A DNA stretch of 64,000 bases from Phalacrocorax aristotelis (lineage: Eukaryota; Chordata; Aves; Suliformes; Phalacrocoracidae). The stretch covers positions 9,059,682-9,123,681 of the forward strand of contig NC_134288.1 in the NCBI RefSeq assembly GCF_949628215.1. The letters are read 5' to 3'. The first letter of the stretch is position 1. The number at the start of each line of letters is the position of its first letter. Under the pieces are notes generated by a model. It had not been told where the DNA came from. It saw only the letters and a program-made list of their open reading frames with translations, and did no database searches. The position numbers and the translations under genes were made by a program. Below are positions 18,937-31,999 of the stretch, in pieces.

Positions 18937-19792
18937 AGGGCAGAGCTGTATGCTGGTTTTTAATGTTCCTAAGAACTAGGAAACAGAAATCAAAAATAGA
19001 CTTTGCTCTTCTTGGTAAAAGTAATAAAATGGTTAGCGGTGTTAAATTAATCCTTACAAAACAAAACCCAAGGAGGTTAAATAAAGCCCGGAGGCTCCGC
19101 ATAAAAACCACAACGACTACAAAACAGCTGCAAAGACATCTTTACACACCAAAGAAACTCCTCTTCTCCGCTCCTCCCCTATACGGTACACAGTGCCGGC
19201 GAACACGGGACTCACACATGTGGGAAAGAAACACGATGCGATGGGAGCAGCCCTGCGAGGAGCACGGGCGCCACGGACAGAACTATTTACACTGTGGACA
19301 TGGAGCTGTGCTGGTGCCAGCCGGCCGCAGGAGCCCCCGGGCTCTGCCCGCCCTTCTCCTGCCGGCACCGGGCTGCGGCCAGCTGCCGGGGCCCTCCAGG
19401 CGCGGCGCTAGGCGCCGAGCACTCGCGTTTGCCATCCGTCCCTCCATCTGTCCTGCTGTTCTTCCGCCCGTGTGTGCGTCCCAACTCTGGCTGCCCCTTG
19501 CCTTGGTGCTCTGGCGTCGAAGGGGCCTCCTGCTCCTCCTGCTGTGCCACGCTGGGTTCCCTTGCCCTCCGTTGAGGGCCACAGCTGAGCCTTCTCTCCC
19601 CGCCGGTGGCTGGGCGCTCCCTGGCGCTCCTGGGCAGGGGCGGCATGCAGTTTGCAGAGGAAAGCAGGTGCTGTGGAGCCGCTGCGCAAGAGTCCCCCAG
19701 GCCGGTGCTACGCAGCCAGCAGTCTCTCCACTGCCCTGGCAAGCCTCCTCGGGGCCGCCGGCACCTCCCCTGCTGCCTCGCACCTCTGCGCC
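18937..19792 (-). other. PCIF1: PCIF1 3' untranslated region
   Basis: Follows the PCIF1 stop on the minus strand. A variant signal ATTAAA (plus-strand TTTAAT, near 18959-18964) lies about 20 bases before the point where similarity with the copy at 13499 begins, so the duplicated block seems to end at or near the transcript 3' end. The segment 19426-19790 is absent from the copy. Confidence 0.7.
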
Positions 19793-22700
19793 TTAGTTGG
19801 GATTAGCCTCCCGGCTGCTGCTTTGCTCTCGGCCTATCTCCCGCTCTTTGTCTGCTGTGGAGGAGGATGAGGATGAGGAGGAGGAGGAGGAGGAGCTTAG
19901 GGTCCGGCCTGAATGCTTGTAGGCTGCAACAAGCTCCTGCAGCCGCTCTGGCGTGGGCTCCCACTTGGCAAAGCCCGCACTGTTCTGCAGGAAGAGGACG
20001 GCCGTGTTGTGCACGGCCTTGTAGTACATCTCCTCTCTGCAAGGGAAGACAACAGGCGGTCAGCACCTCCCATGGCCCACCTGCCCACAGGTCACACAGC
20101 TGCCATCCAGATCCACTTCCTAGTGCCTACCCCTCCTCTTTCTGCGTGTCATATTTAGGACAAGCATTAATCTCTGTCCTTTTCTCTCATTATTCTGAGG
20201 AGAAGAGCAGGCAGAGTTCAGTGTCAGGCATTTCTGAGTAAAGGTAGAGGCTTGTCAAATTCCAGAGGAGAAGCACTGATGCTGCACAGCCACATAGCTC
20301 TGTACCAGCACGTGCACTGGGACACTGCTGTCCCTGCAGAAGGAGGCCCACCATGGTAAGGCATCAATCAGGACCAGGTACAGAGAACTTAGCATTTAAG
20401 CACTTGTTGCTTGAACGAGGTTTTGCTTGACCTTGTTGCTTAAACACCAGCCCAACGGCCAGCTTGCTCTGCTGAGGACCAAGACCCTACCTGCCCCTTG
20501 CTTCCGCTTTCCCTTCCGAGTGACACTGAGCTGCTGCAGCATTTGGCAGTCAAGGAATTGCTGCTCAGCAGATTAGAGGGCTGGCAGAGAAGCACAGGTG
20601 ATCACCACAGCACCATATGTATGACCTGGTCAGACTGGACTTATACCCAAGGAATACAACACTCACAAGCATTTTGTTAGTGAAACACCTCAGCAGTCAT
20701 TAAATGACGGTGAAATTCACACACTCTGTATGCCTATCTTAAAAATCCAAGGTGATAACGCACTGCGTCCTTCCTTGCCTGCTGCCTATGTCCTATTGAT
20801 TTCAACCCGCGATAGGATATTTCTGTCATACAGATTCAGAAATGCATTCCCTGAAGGACCAGAGAAAAAGGCCTACTTTTTGCAGACATGCTGAGACCCG
20901 CTGCGGTATTCGTGATCAAAGGCTGGCAGGATGAGCTGGTGCCGCTTGAACTTGCTCTGCTCCATGCGGGTCAGGGCTGGTGTAGGAGGGTCCCGCCACT
21001 CGGGGATGAAGACAATAAAGGAGAGAGGCTCACTGGAGTTCTCCAGCAGTTTCTAGTTCAGGAAAATGAACAATCTCAGTGCTGGCTAAGCAATGACATG
21101 TCTCACGAGTTCTACTGGAAGAAAACATTCCCACTTCTAGAGCAGTGCTGCAGCAGTCACAGTCCTTTGCCTTCTGCATTACAGCCCTGGTGTGATGGTG
21201 CAGGAGCAGTGGCGAGAAGAGGACTGACTGCACAGCTCCATTCAGAACAACTCCACAGGTGAGCAAACATACCTCAAAGTGAGAGACCATGGCATCCATC
21301 AGCTCCTCACAGAACGGAGGATTTGCCTCAAAAGAGCCACTTATAGGGAAGAAATCCAGGCATGGGCTGGAGGAAAAAGGCAAAGATCCCTATCAGAGAG
21401 GCTAGAATTCTAATTTTCACACCTTGAAAAGCATCTGTTCCCTCAGCAAAGGCAGTCATACTCTCAGAAAGCCTGCTCCCCAGCAGTACCAGGCCTGCCG
21501 CTTCTAACAGCAGGACTGGTCACTGGGGACACACTCCACCTGTAGTCACTGAAGGGGACTGATGATTCAAGCTGACTGCTTGAGGGCTCAGGTCTCCCAT
21601 TCTTCAGGAACAAAGGCAAGTGCTGGCAGACCTATACACTGCACTGCTCCAGGGACCAGAGCCCTCTAACTAGACTAACGACACAGTCCCGACAGATTCA
21701 CAGACAGTCTATGCCCACTCATTGCCTTTAGGCAGGCCCGAAGTACACATCCTTCTGAGCAGACATCACACAACCAGCAACTTCCCTTAATGCACAGACA
21801 CGTCAGCCTGTCTTGAGTCATCACACGTGCACGCACCCACACAGAAACACAGCAAGGGCACCGGAACATAAGACTCACCCCCTGGATCCAAAATACCCGT
21901 CTGTATCCAAGAAGGCCGAACAGTACTGTTTAAAATAGCAATTCAGGGGCGAGGCAAAGCATTCAAAACTCACTCCAAAGAGCTTGTGGAGGGCTTCAAA
22001 GACATGCACGGGAAGTGCCCCCTGCAGACCAGTTCCTTCGTACAGACCCACACCGAACATCATCTGAGGAGAGCAAACCCCGGTGAGCCGTGCCTGCACT
22101 CGCTGTTCCTGCTGCTCCCTTCACTGACCACGGACCCAGGGCCACACGTCCATGCACCCACTCCTCTAGGTATGCAGGGCCCCCTCGTCCTTTCTCAAAT
22201 TCGTGTAGGTCCCCTGCATGTACCCAAGAATGCTCTTTAGATATTTCATCCAACTCAGGCCCCACAAACCAACTGTCAATTTTCACATATATCCCCCAAG
22301 AGCCTTTAGCTGTCCCTCAGAGTCAAGAACTACTGAAGGTTTCTTTCATAAAAATGTATCTTTACCCCACCGTGGTCTCCTGTCAAGATCAAAATTGCTC
22401 CCCAAAATGCAGTCCTATCTCAAAACACCAGGAGCAGACAAAGGACCCAGTTTAAGCCGTATTTTGCATCAGGCTCCCAGAGCTGTGGACCTCCCCCAGA
22501 GCAAAGACAACAAGTTCCGTTCCCCAGTATTACTAAGGCTTTCTGATTTACAACAACCGTGATGAGACAGTACCTGATATCGACGGAGAAGGCACCAAAC
22601 CCTGGGCAGAAACTTTTCAAAGCCAGAATCGTCAATGCAACTGTACCGATAGAGAAGCCACTGGAAGGGAAAGCCCAGCCATTAAACACAAACAAAATCA

Positions 22701-25700
22701 ACAAAGATAAGACAGTACACAGACACACCATGACACGGAGAGGGACACAGATGAACAACAGGAGCAGGTGGGGCTCTGCATGGAGGCTTGTCAGCACATC
22801 TGCTTTTACTGTGTGAGTCAACCGCAAGCACTTCACTAGCATGAACGAACGTACCACATCAGCAAGCATCTCTCAGCAAGGACTGCCTTGCTGTCAGTAC
22901 GACCATTCTTAGAGCACAGTATGTATCCAAAGCATACACACACCACCTTTTAAGTATTCCCAGCAGATGCCTGACCCTGACTAAGGTGAAAGTAGCTGTC
23001 CTCATTTCTGCTACTATTAGGGCAGTGCCTAAGCCTCCACCAGGTCAGCATGCCACCCCTCTGCACAGTCCCTCCTCTCAGAGGACAAGGAGAAATGAAA
23101 CTTCTCACCAAAGAGCAGTTTGCAACAAGTCACACAGGACTGGCAGTCAGCCCTTACCAGCTTGCTGAAGTAGTTGCGGCTCACTTTCACCATCTCCCCC
23201 TTGTACCGCACACATGCCACGTTATTTTCCATGTGCATTTCCACGCTGGGGAGTGGTGGGGAGGGGATGGCCAGTCTCACTGGGTAACAGTATACGAGCC
23301 TGTCCTGGACTTCAGGAGCTTCTATCTCAGCTACAGAAAATAAAGAGGAAGGCAGCCCATTAGAATCCAAGGATGTTTGGGACAGATCTTCCTCCACCTC
23401 AAAATGTGCAGCGACAGGAATGGGGCTAAAAAGCAGACTGGTCACCCCAAAAACACTGTGGTGGTCCTTTATAGATCCTGTAGGGAGCTACCTACGTTCA
23501 GAGCTGATTCCCCAAATTAATTCCATCACTCACTCCCAGAGCACAGAGAGGACCCATTTCACAGCACTTCTCCACCTCTAGCACAGCAGACCTGTAGACT
23601 GTACAGAACTGTTCCGCCACTGTGAGACACGTTCCAGATGAATAAAACACTTTCCTTGTCATTACCGTTATTATTTCAGTTTGCCCCAAACTCATCCAAA
23701 GCACAATAAATATTCCCAGGCTGCCAAGTGCAGGAGGCAAAGGAATCTTCCTGCCACCTTGCTGTTACCCATTGCAGACTGCAGCTTAGCCTCGGGTTCA
23801 GCAGGAAAAAAGAGAGCTCACAGGAAAGATCAGTCGGAAAGAATCATGGATTCAATCAGGTGGGAAGACATGCAGCAAAAACAAGAAGCAAAAGGCAGAC
23901 ACTGGGATCTGAAGGGAGTCTGAGAAGAGCTAGGACGCAAAAAGGAAAAGGACTACAAAACAGTGCTGGTGAAGGAAGCAGGGACCATGGAAGAAGGAAA
24001 AGGTGACTAGAGGCAGAAGTACAGACATAAACTAGGAAGAAAGAACAGACAAAAGATCAAGGAACATGAGTCCTCTGCTGGGAAAGGAAGAAGGGTACAC
24101 AGTGACGTGCTGGGAGGCAGAGGAGTGCAAAAGGTGCTCAGAATCCAAGAAATGTGGCAAAGGAGAATACAGCACTTGGCATCAGGAAGGGGAGTGTCAG
24201 CTGTCCCCAGGAATTCATGAAGAAGCAGAGCAAGAAATCATGGTCCAGGGAAATGGACTAATGCCCTGTTCAGTGTGGTCAGCTCCTAACAAGCTACTTA
24301 ATCCTGACAAATCATATATTTATGATATTTGATATTTCAGCTGGTAACAGTACCTGATGGAAAACACCTTGCGACTGCCTAGGCACTGTGTGACTCTGTC
24401 AGCTAAGACCTGTGCTGGACCGGATATTTCTGACCCTATTAAATCCAACCCTGTGGACTCAGCAGCCCTCCCAACAGATAATGCTATTTGAATGGGGACA
24501 GGCCAAAGTGCAGTGCTGTAGCCCTACAGCTCTTCAGAGGTGACTGCGTACCAGATATATTGTTCTCTTTGAGGATGGCAAGATGCTTCTCCCGGATCCG
24601 CTTGACGTATTCAAGGGATATGTAGTAAATCTTACTGCAGATGCCTTCAACAGAGTCCTTTGCTGCAGCAGACACATGGGGCCCACATTGTTTGCGTAAG
24701 TGCTCCAGGCGGTCCTGCAGAACCAGAGAGGCAGAGTTCCTTACACAACCCACCACTGGACTCCCCAGAGGTACGCAGAGTCTCCATGCTGTTGTCACTC
24801 CCATTTCACAAAGCAAAGGACAGCAATCGCAGCATTCTCCAGGAGGACCTTTATCCGTCCCCAAACATGCCCCCTCATCTTTTCCCAGGCTCCCTGTGCT
24901 CAACTGCACAAGCAGAGGGATACTGACCATGTAGTCCTCCTTAGAGGCAGAATGGTCCCGTCGCAGCCAGCTAAAGGTGTCCTCCACGTTCCACTTCACC
25001 ACCTTCCTGCTGTCTGGTGAAGCACTCCTGCACGAAATGGAGAAGCAAAATTTAACCCACAGCTGCACAGCAATATATTCCATCCCACCACAATGGTCTC
25101 CTGTCAGAGGGGAACACAGCTGCTGACACTTCCTCGAGGCCCTACCCTGTCACTCCCCTCTAGGCCTCCTCTGGAAAGTGCTTCCAGACATTTGTATGAC
25201 TAGGGACTGTCTGCTGTCCCCTCTGCAGCCGAGGCAGATAAAGCATTTATCTATCACAGAAATGGTCCATTTTTAGCTTGCCTCTGATTTTCAAATGCAG
25301 GCATTCCTAGGAGCTTGTGACTCTGAGGAAACTGCCCCGTTAACGAACTTTTTATTTTCCCCACTTGAGGCTATCTTCCTCAATTCTGTTCTGTGACAGA
25401 ACTTGTTAGAAAAATCATACATGGTATAATAAAATACCACTCTAATCTTGCTGCTCTTTAATAGCTGTGAGTGCTCAAGCACTTTTTTCTCAGGGATAAA
25501 TGACAGAAGGCGTTCCACATCCAGTAATTCAGACTGTCATGCCTCTCATACATTCAGCTTCCCAACATCAGATTTTATTGTAACACCAAAAGATGCCTCC
25601 AGCACTGTTTTTTTCTCTTCTGTACTTTCCTAACCTTGCTTTTTCTCAGTAAGATTATGACCAATGCTAAATAAGGTAGGATGCAGCAGCCCCTTCTAAA

Positions 25701-28413
25701 AGTCTCTATAACTTTTTCTCTTTTCTGAACGTGACAGCACTGTAGGAGGAACTCCCACCTGGATTCAATCAGCCGTTTCGCAGCCTCAGCATACTTGAAG
25801 AGTAGTCTCTTGGCTTCTTCCCGGAACTTGATTCTGGATAACCTGAGGTAAGTTTAAATTCACATGCATGAGTTCCACAGCTGCCACTAAGGCATGGAGG
25901 CCAGGTCCAGTTTCCAAGCTTTACATCACCAGCACCCTACCCCTTCATCAGCAAAAGGAAAACACAAAAGCACAGAACTGCGGCAGCTAAATCACTGGAC
26001 CAGACCAATGCAAAAACATCCCAGCAAGGTGCCCCATCTTTGAACGGTACCTGATGGGAATGTCATTCATGATCTCTCTGAACATGGAAGGAGAGACTAC
26101 TGGCTCGCAGTCACTTGGTAAAAGAGGATCTGTCCCTTTATCAACCACCTTCCTCTCCAACATCCAGCGATTAAAGGATTCCCTTGGGGGGTCAATCCCT
26201 GGATAAGCACAGAAAAAGGGTCTAATCAATATGATAAGGAGATGCCAGAAGCTCTGATAAGGATCATCACATTGGAGTTCTGTCTATCGGATTCACAACC
26301 AACAATGTCACAGAGAGTATCACCATCGCAAAAAGAAACCACAAGGACAAGACAGACATAAACCAGAAGGAAGAACCCCACAGTACTGCAGGATTGATAA
26401 AACAAATAGGGGAGCCCAAGAGAAACTTACCTTCTCGCTGCTGGCAGAGCTCACGATAATGTTGCCGCAGCTTGAGAATGAGCTGGGATCGAAGCAGCTC
26501 CACCTCAGGGTGCGGAGAAAGCACTTCAGATGGTGCTCTCTGCTTAATCACTGCATTTGTCTGAATATCCAGGTCCCAATATACTCTGTGGCAGAAGCAA
26601 ATGTCATCAGGGTGGCCAGATCATTGGCTAAATATCAAATACTGCTTCTAAAGATGCTTCCTTGGGCTGTTTCACCAGCCAGGAAGTTGAACTATCAAGA
26701 CTCCTTGCAAAGATATAGGGGGGTACTGGGTCCCTCAGGTTCTTCTTCAAAGATGTCTGGAAAACCACGTCTCTAATCTACCATCGAGAAAATACAAATG
26801 GAGACAACTCACTCAGTTGGTCGTAAAAGAGCTGCCTGCTGTTTATCTTCAGGTGAAACACACCACGCCTTCAAAACAGAGGATCCTGGAATACTGGGAG
26901 AGCTGGGGACTGGCTGAGCAGCTGGGTTCCCTGGGATGTCCGCCTGGGTGTGTAAAAGATGAATTACTGCCCCACAGAGACAGGTAAAGGGGAAGCAGCC
27001 CAGTACACTTAACAATCCTGCACCAGTACACCACTCAGGATGCCCCTGTGAATTGCTAGAGCACATTCTGCCTGCTGTTGGCATAAATTAACACGGACAT
27101 ACAAGCTACCACGTTTCTCAGTCATAAGCTGTTACCTCCCAACTCCCATACTCCACACCTCAGGCTCTAAGAGAGAAATGACAGCTTGGCAGGACCTGAG
27201 CCTTGCTTCCACTTTTGTCCTTTCTGAGTGTCAGCTGTCACAGCTTGAGTTGTACTAGGGCAGTCTGACCTTGCACAGTTAAAAAATTCCAGATCCAAGC
27301 TACAGACCCCCAAGGTTTCAGTTTGAACAACACCCTTAAGCCCATTTGTTTCACAGCACCAGACTCACCTTGGGCTTTTTCACACTGTTGCCGCTCAGTG
27401 GAACCTCCTCAGAGAATCGCCTCCTCCTTTCCCTGCTCTCCACAGAGGTATCTATCATTGCACCTTCCAGTGGCATCGGAGCTGCATTCAATCCCAGAGG
27501 GTCGGACTATGAGCATCCAAACAACAGTACACATTAGTTCATCAGCTGTCACTGCGAAGTCCCAAATGAAGGCACTAAGTTCTCTTAATTTCCCATTCCA
27601 CTGGCCCAGGCTCCCACTTGACTGGAAATAAGGACAACACTACTCACACCTGCAGAAAGCTAAAAAAATCCCTTCTAGACCTGTACCCATATACTTTTAA
27701 GACTTAGATGAGAAAAATGCAACACAAGTTCCCCAGGCTGAATGTTCTTTAAGCCGCTCACTACAACTGGAACAGCACTACCTGAGTGTGCACCTGAAGG
27801 AAGAACATTTTATGAGAACGAAGCCAGATGCTGGACTCAGCAAGGAGTTCTGAAGGTAGATAAGACCCTCCCACATGTGCTATCTGAAGTCCACGAGACC
27901 ATAGCACCTGCCCCTGCTGAATACTCCAGCATGGCACAGCCCCTTGAGATGAGTGCTTACTTACAATGACATCGTGCTGTCCCAGAACAGGCATTTCCCA
28001 CAGAGACTGGTTAGTGAAGCGATTAAAGTAGTAAGGGCGATTCTCCCGCTTGCTCCAGCACTTCTCCCAGCCAGCCTGCACCAGCTCATCTGAAAAGACA
28101 GTAAGAAAGTCAGGACAGGAACAGTCCTGAATAACAGCCCTGCCCTTCAGGTACCCATTACTGTCACAGCACGCTCTGAAATATGGATCATTCCTAAACT
28201 CCCTTGGAGGCTTCACTTTACCTTCTCTCCCCTGCTAGCAGGGCCCTGCAGAATTCTGTGCTGTGCCCTCTCAAAAGCAGAGTCAGTACCTGGCAGGTCC
28301 TGCACCAGTCGCATAGGTTTGGGGGAGCTGGGCTGGTTCTGGTTGGAGGTGCCAGGTGAGTGACTCATGAGAGACACTTCTTCCGCAGGGCTTCCGTGAT
28401 TCTCATTGGCCAT
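19793..28413 (-). CDS. PCIF1: PCIF1 (CAPAM), cap-specific adenosine N6-methyltransferase
   Basis: Fifteen coding exons give 708 residues (human 704): 28413-28290, 28089-27965, 27506-27369, 26943-26813, 26585-26431, 26198-26051, 25842-25759, 25027-24928, 24714-24552, 23330-23158, 22660-22574, 22063-21879, 21366-21273, 21052-20877, 20036-19793. All joins keep phase with GT/AG borders. PCIF1 binds the phosphorylated RNA polymerase II C-terminal domain and methylates the first transcribed adenosine to m6Am (family knowledge). Visible features are a WW domain around residues 45-80 (GWEKCW...NQSLWEMP), a KKPK basic patch, and the catalytic NPPF motif at 553-556, the same numbering as human. A Ser-rich tail ends NPN. 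A non-coding exon edge lies at 28428. The gene appears intact and highly conserved. Confidence 0.98.
23720..24290. other. Purine-skewed segment inside a PCIF1 intron
   Basis: Within the intron between the coding exons 24714-24552 and 23330-23158, the plus strand is strikingly rich in A and G for over 500 bases (runs such as GGAAGAAAGAACAGAC). I recognise no coding frame or repeat family. It could be an old, unassigned insertion or a simple compositional tract. Confidence 0.35.
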
Positions 28414-28934
28414 TTCTCAGCAACCACACTAGAAAAACATACACAGAGGATCCGTGTTATGGCAGGAAAGACCCCAGATCCACATGGCCCATTCAGCTGT
28501 AGCACTACAAGTCCATTCTAAAAATAAAGCAGGGTTTGAACTAGTACACACAAAACAGCACCTAAGTCCTGAAAATACTTGTTATCCTAGACACAACTAT
28601 GAGGAATACTGAGCTTTACGTGGTGTTGACCAGGGAGTTCTTAAGGCCAGCATTGAAAATACTCACTTTTCAGCTAGATCTCTCCAATGAGCGCAGCGCT
28701 TGGTCCCATACACCAGGACTGAGAGCATAAAAAATAAAATACACTTCTCTGTGAACACGTACCACCTTCTGCCATGCTAATGCTACCAGCCATGTCTGAT
28801 CTGCTATCCTCAGAGGCAGTTTAAGTCAACATTCACACACGCATAACTGCACGTAATTTAAACAAAAGGCTTTTATTAAAAAAAATCTGGTATATAAAAT
28901 AGCACTAGTGCTTCACTAAGTTCTGTGGTTCATA

Positions 28935-29060
28935 GAACCACAGGCTAGGAGTCAGGAAGTGAATTATTTTCCTCAGTAGGTCCCAGGCCCAGACTAGCTG
29001 TAAGACCTCAGCCAGGCTGTTTTAGCCTTTGGTACTTTTTCATCTTTATAACAACAGTTA
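28935..29060 (+). mobile_element. Probable MIR-type SINE core remnant
   Basis: Lies in the first PCIF1 intron. The stretch around ACTAGCTGTAAGACCTCAG followed by TTTTTCATCTTTATAA resembles the MIR core (ACTAGCTGTGTGACCT...TTTCCTCATCTGTAAAA), and the bases upstream resemble the GGAGTCAG...CTGGGTT arm. It is very diverged, as expected for a pre-avian element. The call rests on memory of the consensus. Confidence 0.5.
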
Positions 29061-30479
29061 TGCAAAGAAGGGTCCGTTGAAACAATAAAGCTCATCTTAA
29101 TCATAATTTAACGTTGCCAGCTGGAGAGAAACAGCCAAGCTTTTCCTCTCTTAGTCACCATTCTTCCCCCTGGGGAAGTTTCTGAAACAGCACTGCAGAC
29201 TGCTCCTCTCTGGCAGCCCTAAATACAGTGGCAATGAACTGGGGGGGGCGGGGGGGTGTGTGTAGAAACAAGGCATTTTAAATAATTACCATCTACCTCA
29301 GTTACTTAACTCTATTCAGGCCTTTGGAGACACCCTACACAACACCAAAGTTCAGGCTGCAGTAGCACAATTTTGTATACAGAAGAGTGTTTTTTAACTG
29401 AACACCATAGCAGACCCAGCAGTAAGTTCCCTTATATAACATCTCTTAAGTAAAAACTCTGGCTTGGCTTCCACGCTAAGTTATTTTGGATTTATTCACC
29501 CCTGCTGTCCATAAAAACTGTGCTGGCTATTTCAGAAGCCCAGAATGGTAGGAGCTGACAACAATCGAGAATTAGCAGGCACTAGCTAAGTTGTCTATTA
29601 CCGGTTGTGGAATCAGTGTGATGCAGGCCAGGGCTGAGGAACACTTGACCCTTCCAGCACCTCAGAAAATGTTTCTGTCTTCCAGCAAGGGTAAGCAAGG
29701 AAAGGTGTGGGACACTGCAGAAACCTGGAGTTTCAGTCTCTGCTCAAAACTAGGCAGATAACAATAACGAAGCCCATAGGCAAAAGCATCTGCTACAGAG
29801 CGTACTGATGCAATCATGGACATTTAATCACTTCAGCAGGTGAGTTTTGTGCAATATCTGTTTACTCACACTTCCTCCTGAACTCCAACCCCACCATGGC
29901 CTCTACAGTCATTTCACCTCAGCTAGGTGCCAGAAAGTGGCCAGGTTAGCCCAGCCATCTCAAAGAGACATGTCAGGAGCTCAGACTTGTGTTGGGATCA
30001 TCCATGTAAGGAAGCACACAGGGGAGCCTCAGGGGCCCTAGGGCTGCAAAGCACGAGCCTCATCAGACAGTACTGCAGGTGCAGTAACTTTTCAAGAATG
30101 TGTTTAGCCAAAAATATATTTCAAGAAGTTACAGACAGCACTGGTCATCAGGGTCTTCCTAGACTGGATAGCACACACTGGCTACAGCAACTTGCCAGTG
30201 TTATTCACAATGATCACTCAAAACAGCTGTCAAATAAGGCTCACTGTTTTTGCCTCTCCCATTTATGGATAAAACAGACTGGTGGAAGTAGACAAGAAGC
30301 TTTATCACTTGATCAGTGTTGATGAGTATTAAATCCAAGTACCCCTAAGGTCTGGGAAAAGGAAAAAAAGCAAACTAATAGGAATCCTGACAGAAGCAAC
30401 TCTACTTTTATGTAACTAGTACTGGGACTTAGACAGTGAAAGGGATTCAGAGTAAGTATTTTATGGTAAGTACGGTATT

Positions 30480-30640
30480 GTTTTTATACACCATGGCAAT
30501 GCATACAGTACTTCACAGACACAGTAGAATGCTGTCCCTGCCCAGAGAGCTTACAACCTAGGAGCAGCAGCACAACCAGAGGGACCACAGCAAGGTGGAA
30601 GAAGACACAAAGTAAAGAAGTACAGCAAATAAGATCATTG
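30480..30640 (+). mobile_element. Probable ancient CR1/L3-type LINE 3' fragment
   Basis: Also in the first PCIF1 intron. The run CTGTCCCTGCCCAGAGAGC followed by TTACAACCTAG resembles the 3' end of old L3/CR1-like elements (GTCCCTGCCC..AGAGCTTACAATCTA). No coding part remains. A MIR- or CORE-SINE tail sharing this 3' sequence is the main alternative. Confidence 0.45.
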
Positions 30641-31179
30641 TTTGTTTCCATTTCAGCGAGGTAGGATTTTACACAAGACAACAGCAAATGCAGACAAAGG
30701 AGAGCAGTGACAGCCCCCTGGGACACAGCAAGGTTTTCCCTCATCCCAGAACCACGGCTGCTTTGGGAGGCTGGAAGCCAGGCCACCACCTCTTTCCATC
30801 AGTACTTGTGCCTCTCCTGAGAGGCAGCCCTTGCGCCTGGGTAGGCAGGACAGGGGCTGGGCAGAGCACAGAGCTCCCGAGCCGGCACGCACACGTGCAG
30901 CGAGCGCGCCAGGGACCAAGGGACCGTATCTGCTGAGGGAAAACGTGCTGCCGGGCAGCGCGGAGGAAGCTCCCGGGGCTGCCCTCCCGGAGATGTTGAC
31001 AGGACGGAGCTCCTCGGCGCGGCGGGCCGGGACCGGCGGGCAGCCACAGGCACCGGTGCCCAGCGAATACGGAGAGGAGGCGGCGGCGGCGACAACTCTG
31101 CAGGCTGGACGCGAGGAGTCCGGGGGCATGGTCTAAGCGGGGCGGAGGCCGGGCGAACCCCGCGCCCGGGCAGGCGAGT

Positions 31180-31870
31180 ACTTACGGTGGCGGGCTGCCT
31201 GGCGGGACGCGTGGCCGTCGCTCCGTGCTCGCCGCTGGCGCGCCGGGGCCGCATCCTCATAGCGGGGCGTCCCGCGCCTGGCCCGCGGGGGCCGCTGCGG
31301 AGACAGGAGGCCGTTACGGCGCGCCGCGGGGGAGGAGCCGCCGGAACGCGCGCAGGCGCGGCCGCAGCGGCGGCAGGAGAGCAGCAACCGGGGCGGGCGT
31401 AGTGGCGGCGGCGGCCGCGCTCTAAGATGGCGGCCGCGGGCCTGCGCCGCCTCCCCTCCGCCGTCCGTCCGTCCTCCCCATCACCTTTCGCCCCCTCCTC
31501 CTCCTCCAGAGCAGGCCCCGGCCGCGTGGGAGCCCCGCTTACCTGGGCGTGAGGTCGGGGACTGTAGGCACCGGGCACCGCCGCGCTTCCCGCCGCCGCC
31601 CCACCTCCGCCTTGCCCGCCCCGCCGCCGCCATCTTGCGCCGGGACCCCGGGCCGCCGGTGCGCAGGCGCGGGGGCCGCCCCGCCCTCCCCACTGCGCAG
31701 GCGCCACTGCCTGGCCATTGCCCAGCGCATGCGCACTACTCCTCTCCGCGACCGGACCCGCCGGCAGAGCACCTGCGCAGAGCCCTGCCCGCGTTTTGGC
31801 GGGCGGGAGAGCGCATGCGCAGAGAGCGGGCGGCGGCCCCCGCCTGCCGCGGCGCCATCTTTGTTGTGGC
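31180..31870 (-). promoter_or_regulatory. PCIF1: PCIF1 CpG-island promoter with NRF1 and YY1 motifs
   Basis: TATA-less CpG island. Perfect NRF1 palindromes GCGCATGCGC lie at 31725-31734 and 31811-31820, with near-matches GCGCAGGCGC at 31661-31670, around 31694-31705 and around 31348-31358. YY1-type GCCATCTT/AAGATGGC lies near 31424, 31629 and 31852. Two minus-strand splice donors, CCAG|GTAAGC ending an exon at 31543 and CACC|GTAAG ending one at 31186, suggest alternative non-coding first exons spliced to the acceptor before 28428. The YY1 site near 31629 is a likely start point, because YY1 often sits at the start of such promoters. Confidence 0.7.
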
Positions 31871-31999
31871 GCGGCGGTGACGGCCCGCCCCGTTGTGGGC
31901 ATGGCCACGCCGCCGCCGCCGCTATTTCGGGCCGCGTAGCCTGTCATTGCGGCCCGCGGTGGCCGCTGTGGGGCGGCCCTGCCCGCCCGCCGCGGGTGG

